DNA of 64,000 nucleotides, taken from assembly GCF_905475395.1 (NCBI RefSeq), contig NC_058338.1, positions 89,389,435 to 89,453,434 of the forward strand. The letters are read 5' to 3'. Shown here piece after piece: positions 49,604 through 61,156 of the stretch. Every line of letters starts with the position of its first letter. The stretch's first letter is position 1. Source of the DNA: Chrysoperla carnea. Lineage: Eukaryota; Arthropoda; Insecta; Neuroptera; Chrysopidae. The position numbers and the translations under genes are program-made. The notes beneath the pieces were generated by a model. The model was not told the DNA's origin, searched no databases, and saw only the letters and a program-made list of their open reading frames with translations.

Positions 49604-49920
49604 GGTGATTTATTGACAAATGAAATTTTAAATTTTTGTTATCATTTTTATAATAATAGTATGAAAAGTTAGCACTTTTTACTAACTATTTAAATTTTAT
49701 TTTATCTGTTTGAAAGCTGATGCTTCCTGTGTAGCTCCATTTCATTTTAATCCAGTTCTGACAACGTCATCCATGAGAAAACCATAAAAGTCTTAAATTT
49801 GCAGCAAGTATGCACGACAAGAGGACGAATAACTCAATATCAATCCAACTGATTTCGATGATTATTTTTAGTGACAAATTAGTTAGCGTACTTCAGATTC
49901 ACTAAAAATTACAAAATAAA

Positions 49921-50162
49921 AAAACTTTTCCAAAACAAATAATATACACTAAAAAGTAAAAAAATAACAATAATACAATGTATTTAAAATTATTGTTATT
50001 TTTGGAGTCGGTGTCAGTCGGGCTAATGTAGCAAACTATTCTGTCAGAGTTGTTTCCTTGGCTGACACCGACTCCAAAAATAACAATAATTTTAACTGCA
50101 TTGTATAATTATCGTTATTTTTTTACTTTTTAGTGCATATTATTAGTATAGGAAAAGTTTTT
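49921..50162. repeat. Foldback element with ~95-bp arms
   Basis: The left arm ends ttggagtcggtgtcag and the right begins ctgacaccgactccaa. Pairing continues outward through attgttattttt, ttttttactttttagtg and gaaaagttttt. The spacer is about 45 bp. Confidence 0.85.
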
Positions 50163-50635
50163 CTTTTCAAGTCGGTTTTCTTTTTGTTAAAAGTTTTTTA
50201 TTCATGCTTCTAAAAAATCTTATCTTCACGGTTTTTGCTAGTTAACAACGATTTTAGAGTGAAGAAAAACTAAGCAAAAAAAAAATCATTTTTACTTAAT
50301 TATAAATAATGATGACTAATTTTAACATAACATCTATAACTATTTGCTTCAGAAGAAGATATTGTTTTTGTTATTGGCAATCATAAAATATTTTCCATCA
50401 TGTTTGATTTGATAATATCACGCAATATTCTTACATCATAAACATATATGGCTTACAGAAAATACATGCCATGTTAACGTTATATCTATAGATACGTTAC
50501 TACGATAGTCTACATTGTATCTAAGATCAAACTGATTTGAAAACTTTTCCTATTTAAAAATTAATTTTTTATGACTTTTATGGTTTAATGTCGCCTTTAA
50601 AACATCACTTCGAAGGTGAAGGTTGTGTTAGATTA
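50163..50635. other. AT-rich intergenic DNA
   Basis: No supported feature. The block aagtcggttttctttttgtt directly after the foldback may be a repeat edge. Confidence 0.35.
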
Positions 50636-51268
50636 TTAAGAATGTACGAACGCCAGAGAAATTTTGGTTGAAAGGCTTGATTTTCTTATTTATATAAAGT
50701 TGGACTAGATCTAAATAAATTCTGAAAATTTTAAGGAGGGCCCGATTATTTAAATATTAAAATGACTTCAAAAGTAGGTATATTTAACATTGATCTTATG
50801 AGAAAACAGTAGATTGATGATATGTTGTCATAGATTTCTCCGAAACTAGACGGTAAGATTAAAAAAACTAAAGTTGAAACCTTAATAAATTATTGAATAC
50901 AAAAAAAAACCCGTTGTGTCCGACTAATTAAGGATGTATGAGCACGATAGTGGGGACACAAATTTAAAAAACTATATATTTTCAATTTTGCTGGTGAATT
51001 ATGGTTATAGCCAGACAATATTGGACAAAAAGTAAGAATAAAATTTTGAGATATCTGGAGTAATTTTCGAAATATCGAAAATTGAAAATTTTGTTTAATT
51101 ATTTAGCTTTCGATATTTTGAAAACCAAGGCAGCTATCAAGAAATTTTATTCTTATTTTTCGTCAACAGTCATGAAGTTATAACAAAAGTCATCATCAAA
51201 GTTGAAAATAAAATACAAATAATTTCAAGAACAAAAAAAACTTGCCTTGGCGCTCGTACTACCTTTAA
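50636..51268. mobile_element. TTAA-flanked MITE (family D), copy 6, reverse orientation, full length
   Basis: This 633-bp copy begins TTAAGAATGTACGAGCGCCA and ends ccttggcgctcgtactacctttaa. The inverted termini and the internal foldback are both present, making it the best reference for the family. Confidence 0.88.
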
Positions 51269-51696
51269 ACACTAAAACACACAATACTGCAATTTTCAAG
51301 TTATAAATATTCATTTCCTATCGCTTTCGTAATAAACCAATAGCAAATTTCTATGAATTAATATTATATCTGATATTTGGAGGATTGATTAAGTTTTCCA
51401 ATTAATTACAATGCGGTTTTAATCGGGGATCGAATATCGATTGTATGTGAATTCGTATTTTATGATTTACAGATTTTTTTGAGGAAAATGAAAGTCATTT
51501 TATAGAGTTCGAAACTATTTTTCAACCCTTTCGACAATCACAAACTGACTGTCATTTGTTTGTACCTATTTCTTGTTTTTTTGATGACTTTTTAATAATA
51601 TTTATATTTGACAAAAAATAATAAAAAATAAAATCGATTTCTTTGAGACTCGAACCACGGTAAAACAATTTTTTTTTTCTATATTACCAAACTTAC

Positions 51697-51753
51697 CTTT
51701 ATTATAGTCAAGGCAGACAAAAACAACCATAGAAATTTTGCTTTATTATTCAT
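51697..51753 (-). CDS. Candidate signal-peptide exon
   Basis: On the minus strand an ATG at 51753 begins MNNKAKFLWLFLSALTIIK and meets a consensus donor AAG/GTAAGT. The N-region lysines plus hydrophobic core resemble a secretory signal peptide. No downstream exon was identified, so it could be chance. Confidence 0.25.
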
Positions 51754-53020
51754 TTCGGAAACTTTGAGATTTTGTGACAATTTTTTTGTTTAAATTTTGC
51801 AAATTTAAATTTAATTTGTTATCTTGAAAATATGCTCAGAATAATTTATAAATGATATTCTTTTAAATATTTTCGTGGTAAAATACCTACCTGTATGTAA
51901 GCAAAGAGTACATATAATGTTTATTGTGTATATAACTATTCATGAACTATAGGGTGGCCAAATACATACGCATAACAAAAAGTAGGACATCCGGAATATT
52001 AATTTATAAGCTTTTCTGAACAAGAATCAATTGAGAAAATGTAGTCCTCTTGTTTTGCACACTCAATTCCATTCAACGCCTGCAATATTAGTCTTCTCAA
52101 CACTTCCACAGTTCTTATTCATCAAAATCTATACCAAAATCTAAAAAGATCAAACGATCATATATGGCTTTCATTAAAGACACAGGCTTTTATTAAAAAT
52201 AACCAAAAATGTCCATGAAAGGTTAAACAGATAAGAGAGGCATATATCAAATTTCCAGGCAAAAGTCAAAAAAATCAACTCTTTTTGTTTTGCATTGAAA
52301 GTTGTTTTTTTTGTGTAGTTATAGATAACCAATCCATCACAAACAGGTCACTTGAGTTATCTTAACCTCTTAACCTCTCTGTTCTTACAGATACATGTTG
52401 TTATAGTTGTTAGTGCCATTAAGTAAGGTTTTTTTTTTTATATTGAAGACGAAGGTTTGTGTTTTATTTATTAGTATTTAATGTTGATGTTTCTATGAAT
52501 ATAATTAAATATTTGTGATCCATATTTCCTGTTAAAAAAGGTAACTTTTTTTCATTAAATTTATCAAACTCAAAACTTTTTGATTATGTGCCCCTTTTTC
52601 CCCGGTAAATTTTTTTGGAACAGGGCAAATAAGTATTCTATAGTATATTTATGAAAAAAAAAACTTGCACGAGCTAGCGTCTTTTCTTTTAAGACAAAGG
52701 CAAAGATAGAGATTAGGATTCAGTCAAAACTCAAGGAGCAAGCAGTTTTCCAGTGAAAATTTGTAATTTACAAATTCCAAATCACCTTACGTGGAAACAA
52801 AAGCAAGCATAGATAAGAATAAAGTGGCTTAGAAGCAAAAAAAAATTGAAGAAGAAAATAAAATAATTGGGTTTGAAGGCAAATATGACTAAAAAAAATT
52901 TTTATTATTATTTTCAAATAAAAGGTACTTTTACATTTAAATAGTCTTTTGAATCAATTTTGAGCATAAAAATCACTTCATTATATTTTGTCCGTAAATC
53001 CCTATCTCTATATATTATAA
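51754..53020. other. AT-rich intergenic DNA
   Basis: Nothing supported on either strand. Confidence 0.4.
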
Positions 53021-53160
53021 ATGCGAAAGTAAGCATGTTTGTTTGTTTGTTACGCTTTCACGCAAAAACTAGCGAATGGTTTTTAATGAAACTGTACAGC
53101 AATATAGCTCATACATTAGAATAACACATGAGCTATAAATTATAAAAATATGGACATTTA
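53021..53160 (+). repeat. Fragment of a common insect repeat (ATGCGAAAGTAAG...TTTCACGC)
   Basis: The sequence aatgcgaaagtaagcatgtt, a short (GTTT)n run and acgctttcacgcaaaaacta has the form of a widespread insect and other animal repeat end (recalled, not searched). Confidence 0.5.
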
Positions 53161-54609
53161 AAAAAAAAAATTAATTTAATCTTTTGAATTTTTTAGAGAA
53201 ATCTTTAATTTATGGTTGATAATCATCACAGATGGAGCAGAATGATGATCATTTTGAACCATAAATTAATGATTTCTGTAAAAATTTAAAGCAGTAAATT
53301 TCACAACTCATGGACACCTTTCTGATATACTCGGTATACAAAAAAATTGAAACTGGAGGCTATAAAGCGGTGGTTTTTACTTTTAAGCCCAGTGAAGAGG
53401 GCGGGTATCAAAATAGCCTGATATAAATAATCCACTGTGAGCCGTTTTAAAAACAAAACTCCATTTCGGACACCCGTTATATAAGCCTATGATGCTACCT
53501 ATAGAACATTATATTATTAATGTAAATTACTATTTTCTTTAGTACCATTCACTATATTAAACGAGTTTTCCCCTTTTATATATAAAATATAATATTCATT
53601 TTCTCATGGAAAAACTTTCAATCAATTCTTTAGAAAAGTTTTCTGTTAGTTGTTTCGCGGTTGTCGTTCTGTAGTTGATGCTTCAATATTGTCAGTGGTA
53701 TTATTATATAATACTTGTATATCAATTGGAACCACAATTTTTATGTAACAATAACTAATTACTGTCATCTATTGTTATACTTTTTTAATCAATCAAAAAA
53801 ATTTAAATAAAAAACTGTTACTTTTCTTTTAAATTAAAATTTTAAAATTATATGTTTTTGAAATATTAAAATGTTTTATGGATTTTAATTTGTGTTTTTA
53901 TATGTAATCAACAAGCAGACGAAAAACTTTTGAGGTATTAATTATTTAAATATGGTTTTTTTACCGAGTGCTTTAAAATTTTATCTAGTCTTCGAAAAAA
54001 TAGGAAACAAGTTGAACTTTGAAAAGATCTTTATTTGCTTATTCTGACCTCCAAAGTCCCTTTGATTTGAATTCCTAGTTTTTATTTTATAGTGGATGAA
54101 AAAGGGTAAATTTATGTAAAATGGAAGATTTTTGTAATTTTTTAAAAATTACAATAAACAATTAAGGTACAATTTTATATACAACAATTTTCATCGTCGA
54201 CAAAATTGATAGTTCTTAAGATATTTATCAAAACTCGATTCAACATAATTTTTCAGAATAGGTTCAGAACATGCAAACTAAAGGCTCCTTCAAGTTCAGT
54301 TTGGTTCTTATTCTTTAGAAACTGCACATTAGAAAAATTTCTGATTTTACCGGACTAAGGAAAAAAAAAACACAGAGTGAATGTAAAAATCAGGTTATCT
54401 CTTTTAATTTTTTGAAAAATGCTCTGTAAATATTGTTTGATGCAAAAATATTTTTTTTCTAATTTTAAAGAATTTAATAATTATGAAGAAGCGTCGGAAA
54501 TTATCTAAGATATTTGTATATGAATAATTCAATAACCTAACTTATAGTTCCTTATACAATTCTATGTTCAATAATAATTATTTACCTGTATATAAGAAAT
54601 ATATAGATA
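53161..54609. other. AT-rich intergenic DNA
   Basis: Nothing supported. An atggttgataatcatcac...gatcattttgaaccataaat pair near 53210-53270 may be a small decayed hairpin. Confidence 0.35.
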
Positions 54610-55204
54610 CACAGGGTATTTACCCTTGATGTATAAGTATACTAATTTTAGTCCCCAGTTTGTAACGCTTACTTAACGCAAATATTGATGATACGAACAA
54701 AATTTTGTTATGGGTGTTTATAAAATCACCTAATTTGTCCGCTCGCCTGTCTACCCGTCCGTGATCCCGATAACTCAAGAGATATAAAGCTATAATTTTT
54801 ATAGCGAGCTCAGGACGTAAAAATTGAGTTTGCTTTCGTAAATGAGGAACATGACAATTGCAAACGTGTCTTGTAAATCGTTAGAGATAAAACAAAAATT
54901 TAAATGTTATGTTCCAAACTTATCGTTCCAAAATGTTTCAAAATGTACAACTTTTGTTTGAAACATTTTTTCGTAAACAGTACTAGTTGATTGATGAGGG
55001 AGCAATTTAGGACAAACCTTGGGTGTTCATTTTCTCCAAGACCATAGAATAAAAAGGAGTTGAAAATTTGCGAAAATTTCAACTAGTTATCTTGTGAAAC
55101 ATTTTCGAAAAATGAAAAAAAAATCAAGAAAATATTTTTGAAAATTTTCATATTCAACACTTTCTATACAGGGTATTTCAACAATTAACTCAGTCAATTA
55201 TTTT
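54610..55204 (+). mobile_element. Family C element, longer subfamily
   Basis: It starts near tgatgtataagtatactaat and has a decayed tetranucleotide run (gtctacccgtccgtg). It shares the extra segment of 44533-45070 and ends tatttcaacaattaactcag. Confidence 0.7.
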
Positions 55205-55946
55205 AAACATAAAATTAATAAAATTATCGAGTGAAAATACACAAAATCTTTACCTGAATTCAAAATTATTCTAGTGTCTACTGCCGGCAAGTTCCTAAAT
55301 ACGGCAGTGATAACACCCGGTATTATTATATAAAATATGCAATGTTATTATTGTACAAACTAATATTAATTAAATTAATAAGAATATTAATTGACAAAAA
55401 TTAAACTTATTACATGACTGGTTTATCGGAGATATCTCCGCTATAATTCAATTAATTAATTTAGAAGGGTTTTTTTTCGTGAGTTTGACCTTCTTTCACG
55501 GTCAAACATAGCAAGTTAAATAAAGGAAATTCCTTTGATATAATACATAACATACTAAATTAATTACCCAGCACTTCATTCCTAATACAATAAGTTTAAA
55601 TTTCTCTTTTCCTTAAGCTTGGTTCAAATTAATCAGAATTACTAAGACTTAGTAATCACTGCATTTTTTCTCTGTAAATGTCAATTAAGATTAGAAAAAC
55701 AGTTTTTGCGGGTTTAATAATCTTTTTCACAACATTAGGCATGTCAAAGAAAGGACGAACTTTTTTAGAAAACAATTAATCAAACTTATTGAACCATTGA
55801 TCGAACCTACAGTTTTGATATAATTACATAAAATCCAGCATGCTTTCTAAATTAGTATACGCCCGAAAAATATTATTCCGCAAAATGCTCAAAAAACTCC
55901 CCAAAGTTGACACTTGATGAAGATTTTGTTAGGAAAATGATATTTT
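55205..55946. other. AT-rich intergenic DNA
   Basis: No feature was supported. Confidence 0.4.
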
Positions 55947-56461
55947 TATACCATGTATATGAAATATACCAAAGTATATTAAGTTTAGTCCCAAGTTTGT
56001 AACGCTTTAAAATGTTGATGCTATGAACAAAATTTTGGTATAGGTGTTCATAGAATCATCTAATTAGTCCATTTCCGGTTGTCTGTCTGTCGTCTGTCAT
56101 TACGATTACTCAAAAACGAAAAGAGATATCAAGCTGAAATTTTTATAGAGTGCTGAGGACGTAAAAAGTGAGATCAAGTTCGTAAATGAGCAACATAGGT
56201 CAATTGAGTCTTAGGTCCGTAGGACCCATCTTGTAAATTAGAGATAGAAGAAAAGTTTAAATGTAAAAAAAAAAAAAAACTTTTGCTTGAAACATTTTTT
56301 CGTAAACATCACTGTTTAACCGTGAATTATGCGCAAATTGTAGTGGGTATATAAGTTATATTTGTGTGACATGTATGTGTGTGTAATGTGACAGAGTAAT
56401 CTACACTATCTATACATGGTATTTCAACAATTAACTTAGTCAATTGTTTGTTTTCACTTGT
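55947..56461 (+). mobile_element. Family C (HINE-like) element
   Basis: The copy runs from TATACCATGTATATGAAATA through a short GTCT run, the core, ctatacatggtatttcaaca and the end tttcacttgtt. Confidence 0.8.
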
Positions 56462-58040
56462 TGGATTCAAAATTTGATTAATCGAATTTTCTGTACGGCT
56501 AAGAAAAATTCTTTGGTGAAGATACATCGTGCAAAAATAACTCTAATTTTCTGAGTATATTATCTCAAATATTTCTAGGTCAACAATAAAAGGATCGTTT
56601 CACATGTTTTTTCCTTTTAAATTGTTACATATTGTTAGCTCCGTCATTCATCCCTTAAATTCGGACATTAAATTATTATTATTGTATGTTTATTTGTATT
56701 ATCAGAAATATCTGGTCTCCCTTTTATTCTAAACAACATCAAGAAAAAAAAAACATAGAATAGCATGTATACCGATATATGTATGTCCTGTATAGTAACT
56801 ACTGTATCCCTCAAATAACATATTTATATGTATATTGCACTATTATTATATAGGAATATAGAGGGGTTTGTTGTGTATATTGTAAGTGGTGTTTAAGGAT
56901 TATCTAGTGCGACACTTCTATGATCCTGAAATGATTAGTGACACCCATGAGGATAACACAATACCTACATTTATATAGCTCTACGTACTTGCATAATATA
57001 TACAGAATGTACAAAACTTTTTTGACTAATTTGCCTAGAATATTACGCCAGTCAAATTCTATATAAAAATCGTAAAACACGATGTAAAGCTAAGGGATCC
57101 AAATAACATATCAAAAAAGCAGCTTTATATCGCCTTCTGGCCGCCATTTGTACTAGTTTTCTAGAAAACTTTTTTTTCGTCTTTTAAATATTTTTTAGTT
57201 AATAATAATAATTATTATTATTTTATTTTAATAATTAATAGTATTCATTAATTAAAGCTATCTACAAGTTTTCGTCTCTCCATCCTTTATATTTTTGGAG
57301 AAAATGTACACCAAAGTTTTGGTCTAATTTGACCTCTCACGAGAAAACATGTTAAAAAAAATTGTTTCAAACAAAAGTTTTTTTTTTTTTAGAAAGATTT
57401 TTTACATTTAAATTTAAACTTTTGTTCTATTTTACATTTCTGAAAATCGTGTAAATTTTTCAAGCATCATATCTCAAAAACTCTCGTCTTTTTAATGCGC
57501 ATTTTTTTCGTCAGAGCCGTAGATTTTTTTTTTCGTTTTGCCAATATAGCCGTGTCTAAATGGGAATGTTATATTTATCACGTTATCACCCAACAAATAA
57601 AAAAATTACAGTTTACAATTTCATTGATTTAAGCCTGTCTTTGAGTTAATTCTATCAGACTATATAACCATAAAAAATGATCGGATATGAATCACTTAAA
57701 ATTACATTCAAAAACTTGAACTATTTAATTTTCGAATGATAAACTCCAAAGTTCACTCGGCAACAAAAATTAACGAATTTCAACAACTTTTTTTTGGAAT
57801 AAAAGTATCTTTTAAGTTATGCTTACATTTGAAGAGTTTATGAATATATTCAAAGGCTTAATCCTCTCTAAGCGCTCCTAAATTTCAGTCATTGATTATA
57901 TCCTTTCACAACTAGGGAAAAAACTTCAAAAGTATGACCAGATACGCTTGAAACCTAAATGCTCCATTATTTTTCAAATGGCCAACATTTCATTCAAATG
58001 AAAACAATTACCTTGAAAAAATTCAATACAGTTAGTTCAT
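56462..58040. other. AT-rich intergenic DNA with family G relic
   Basis: A family G relic lies inverted at about 57270-57530. Otherwise nothing was recognised. Confidence 0.4.
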
Positions 58041-58585
58041 TATACCATGTATTTATAAAATATATCAAGGTATATTAAGTTTAGTCCCAGGTTTGTAACG
58101 CTTAAAAATATTGATGCTACGAAAAAAAATTTGGTATATAGGTATTCATAGAATCTTCTAATTAGTCCATTTTCGGTTGTCCGTCCGTCCGTCTGTCAAC
58201 TCGATAACTCAAAAACGAAAAAAGATAACAAACTGAAATTTACAAATGTACTCAGGACGTAAAAAGTGAGGTCGAGTTCGTAAATGAGTAACATTGGTCA
58301 ATTGGGTCTTGAGTCCGTAGGACCCATCTTGTAAACCGTTAGAGATAGAACAACAGTTCAAATATAAAATGTTCCTTATAAAAAAATAAACAACTTTTGT
58401 TTGAAACATTTTTTCGTAAACATCACTGTTTACCCGCGAGAGCACAAATTGTATAGTATGTATTATATGGGAATATCAGTTATATATGTGTGACATGTAT
58501 GTATTTGTAATGTGATAAAGTAATCAACACTGTCTATACATGGTATTTCAACAATTAAATCAGTCAATTGTTTGTTTTCACTTGT
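58041..58585 (+). mobile_element. Family C (HINE-like) element
   Basis: Complete copy from TATACCATGTATTTATAAAA to tttcacttgtt. Its 3' half and the following ~80 bp are almost identical to 62858-63156. Confidence 0.82.
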
Positions 58586-58995
58586 TTCCATTTAAATTCA
58601 CAATAGATTAGGTCACTCTGTACTTGCTACATAATACAAGTGCATGCAATATTCTTCACATGTGTTAAAGATGTCATTGTTTAAAAAAATGTATATATCC
58701 TTAATCAATTACAAAAAAATGGTTTTTTAACAATTACATATGTTTTCCGAATTGTAATTTCTGCATAATAAAAAACGATTGTATACAAAACAACTCGACT
58801 CATGTCATGTTTCTAAAAATCTCCCTAAATTGTTTATTTTAGTTTTAATACTCGAATTTAATTTCCAAACACTATAAAATTTTCATTTGAACCATAAAAA
58901 TTTTGGATCATAATAGTAGTCTGATAAATGAGCACTCCGGAACAACTAAAAAAATAGGCGATGATCTTCAAAATCGGTTAAGTTTGGAGACGTTT

Positions 58996-59065
58996 AGGGT
59001 TCCGTACCCGAAAAATTTGTCTTAGGGTTTTTTATCAAAGATCAAATTTAAATTTCGAGATGCGG
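58996..59065. other. Short stretch with gtttagggttccgtacccga
   Basis: This motif resembles a recurrent insect repeat (recalled, not searched). A weaker form is near 12418. Confidence 0.3.
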
Positions 59066-59404
59066 ATATACAGTGTGTTCATTTCAAAAGTATCATGCCT
59101 TCATATGGAATTCATACCTTCCATATTCTGTGTAGTCTACTTAAGAACCAATTAATCGATTTAATTATTTTTATCATGGTTGAAAAGAGCATTCTATGAC
59201 CTTTTACATTAACAACAAGGTAGATTGCCATTTGAAATTTCAAAATAAGAGTGGCTAGGGATGAAAAGATGAAATATAAAATTTTCTAGGTACCATTTTT
59301 GAACTTCCCCTTGGATATCTAAATGGACGTGTACTCACAACAATAATCACATCAGGTTAAGAGTTATTAAGGATGGATACTTTTGGAATGAACACACTGT
59401 ATAT
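59066..59404. mobile_element. ATACAGTGTGTTCATT-TIR element (family Q), complete
   Basis: The left end atatacagtgtgttcatttc and the right end gaatgaacacactgtatat are inverted repeats of about 28 bp. The 339-bp body has no open frame. The family A MITE begins at the very next base. Confidence 0.8.
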
Positions 59405-59850
59405 AATAGGGAATATTACTTAAAATTAATTAATAAAAGTGCAAATTCAGTGAGAGCAATTCAAATATCTTAAACGAAAATTCAAATTTTAAAACGGACG
59501 TGACGTCATAGTATGTGGCTTGTCAAACTTGTTGACATACCGTATGGTATTAATTACTTATATTTTGTATGGTATTACCATGAATATATACTATAATTAC
59601 TACATACGTGGGTATTACACCTGTATAAACAGTACATTGAACTTTCACCAACTGACAGACCACATATTAATAAGTCATCAAGAGAGAGCGCCAAAAGGAC
59701 TGCGTTTAAACATCTCAAATTTATGATCCATTTTGAATATTTTTGTACACTTAATTACAGCATTTTTTAAGAATATTTGTATTTTTTACTATGTTATAAC
59801 GGTGTAAACAATGAATTAAAAATATAAAAAAAATAGATGAATATTCCCAT
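59405..59850. mobile_element. Family A MITE, copy 3 (internally deleted)
   Basis: It begins aatagggaatatt and ends gatgaatattccc. It lacks about 140 bp present in the 590-bp copies, mainly near the left end and the middle. Confidence 0.8.
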
Positions 59851-59956
59851 GGTAGAACTAGAGAAGATATGCTCATATGCAGGTAGGAGTAGGATGAGGA
59901 CATTGTCTCACTCTCTCGCACGGTACCCTATCACCGCCATATTGCTTATTTGTTCA

Positions 59957-60361
59957 TAGTGTAGGCGGTGAGTAGGTTTTGTATGCATTTACGGGTCTTA
60001 CCGAACAAGGAGTGTATTTCGACGTATTTTGACCCGCTGAAACCGAATTTTCAGCTTGCTCATCGCTCAGAATCGGGGGGGGGGGGGTTATTTATATATA
60101 AGTTATTGAAAATTTAGTATAAATATTTTGTCCCATTTTATTCTACATGAAAAAGCAAATATTTCCTATTTACATTGATAGGACCAATTGAACCGGAGAT
60201 ATGGTTAAAATTGTAAACAAAAATGATTTTCCATAAGGTCGGAATCACATAAAAATACGTTTTATGAATTACCAAAAGAAAACCCCACATAATTATATAT
60301 GAGAAAATTGCAAATTTGTTCTAGTTTAAGAATCTTTGTGGGCACTCAGCGCCTACACTAT
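59957..60361. mobile_element. TIR element with ATAGTGTAGGCG ends
   Basis: The left end atagtgtaggcggtgagt and the right end actcagcgcctacactat are inverted with one mismatch. The 405-bp body contains a 13-G run near 60075. There is no transposase frame, and the superfamily is unresolved. Confidence 0.65.
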
Positions 60362-61081
60362 TCCGTTCGAGCTGTCAAGTTGGTCAATGTTTTGTTTAGA
60401 TATTTGCAATATCAAATTGTCTCATAAAAAATTGAAAAAATCTGAGGCGCTTGTGTAAAAAGTTTATTACACAAGGATTGTTCACATAAACGTATTCACG
60501 TTTTTTACAACATTTAAACCAGGAAGCGGGAACAAGGTAAGATGGCGTCGACTGGGTACGTGTGCGAATTTAACCAAAACTCGTCCTCCATCGAGCATAC
60601 CTTGTCTAATTCTACCAAGAATATTCCCTATTAGCGATAATGAACGATCACTCTTGTATGTTGAATAAAATAACACCAACCATTTTCCTACTATTCGAAA
60701 AAAAAACTGCAAGTCTAGTCCTACCATAAGCATAATAAAATTTGTAGACTATCAAAATTGGATCCAAAACCAATTATCAAATGTAATTGATGTAAGGTAG
60801 AATGATAATAAATAAAAGTAAATTGCATTGAAAATAAGTTTTTTGTTAAATAGAAATTTTACTAGTTAAATTATCCTTCTCGATGACTACCAATTTAATA
60901 TTGGTAATTGAAACAAGTGTTTAGTAACACCTGCCATGTACAATATACATTCACTATATAAAACATAATATACTAAATCGAAGGGTATGAAGAATTTAGG
61001 ATATTATTTTTATGTCTAAGACATTTCATGAAATAGAATTTCATGACTTTATATCGAACTCAAACAAATTTAATAAACAAT
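60362..61081. other. Intergenic DNA with a less AT-rich island
   Basis: At about 60520-60620 the sequence is noticeably less AT-rich, and long frames are open on both strands (minus 60482-60733). No product was recognised and no exon is claimed. Confidence 0.35.
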
Positions 61082-61156
61082 ATGGTGGAAGCGCAAATAA
61101 ATGTGTAGTACTATTAAAAGTCGATATGTTGGATAATTTACTTGCGTTTCCACCAT
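61082..61156. mobile_element. Tiny GGTGGAAGCG-TIR element, copy 2
   Basis: This 75-bp element begins atggtggaagcgcaaataaa and ends cttgcgtttccaccat. It closely matches 34681-34756. Confidence 0.72.
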
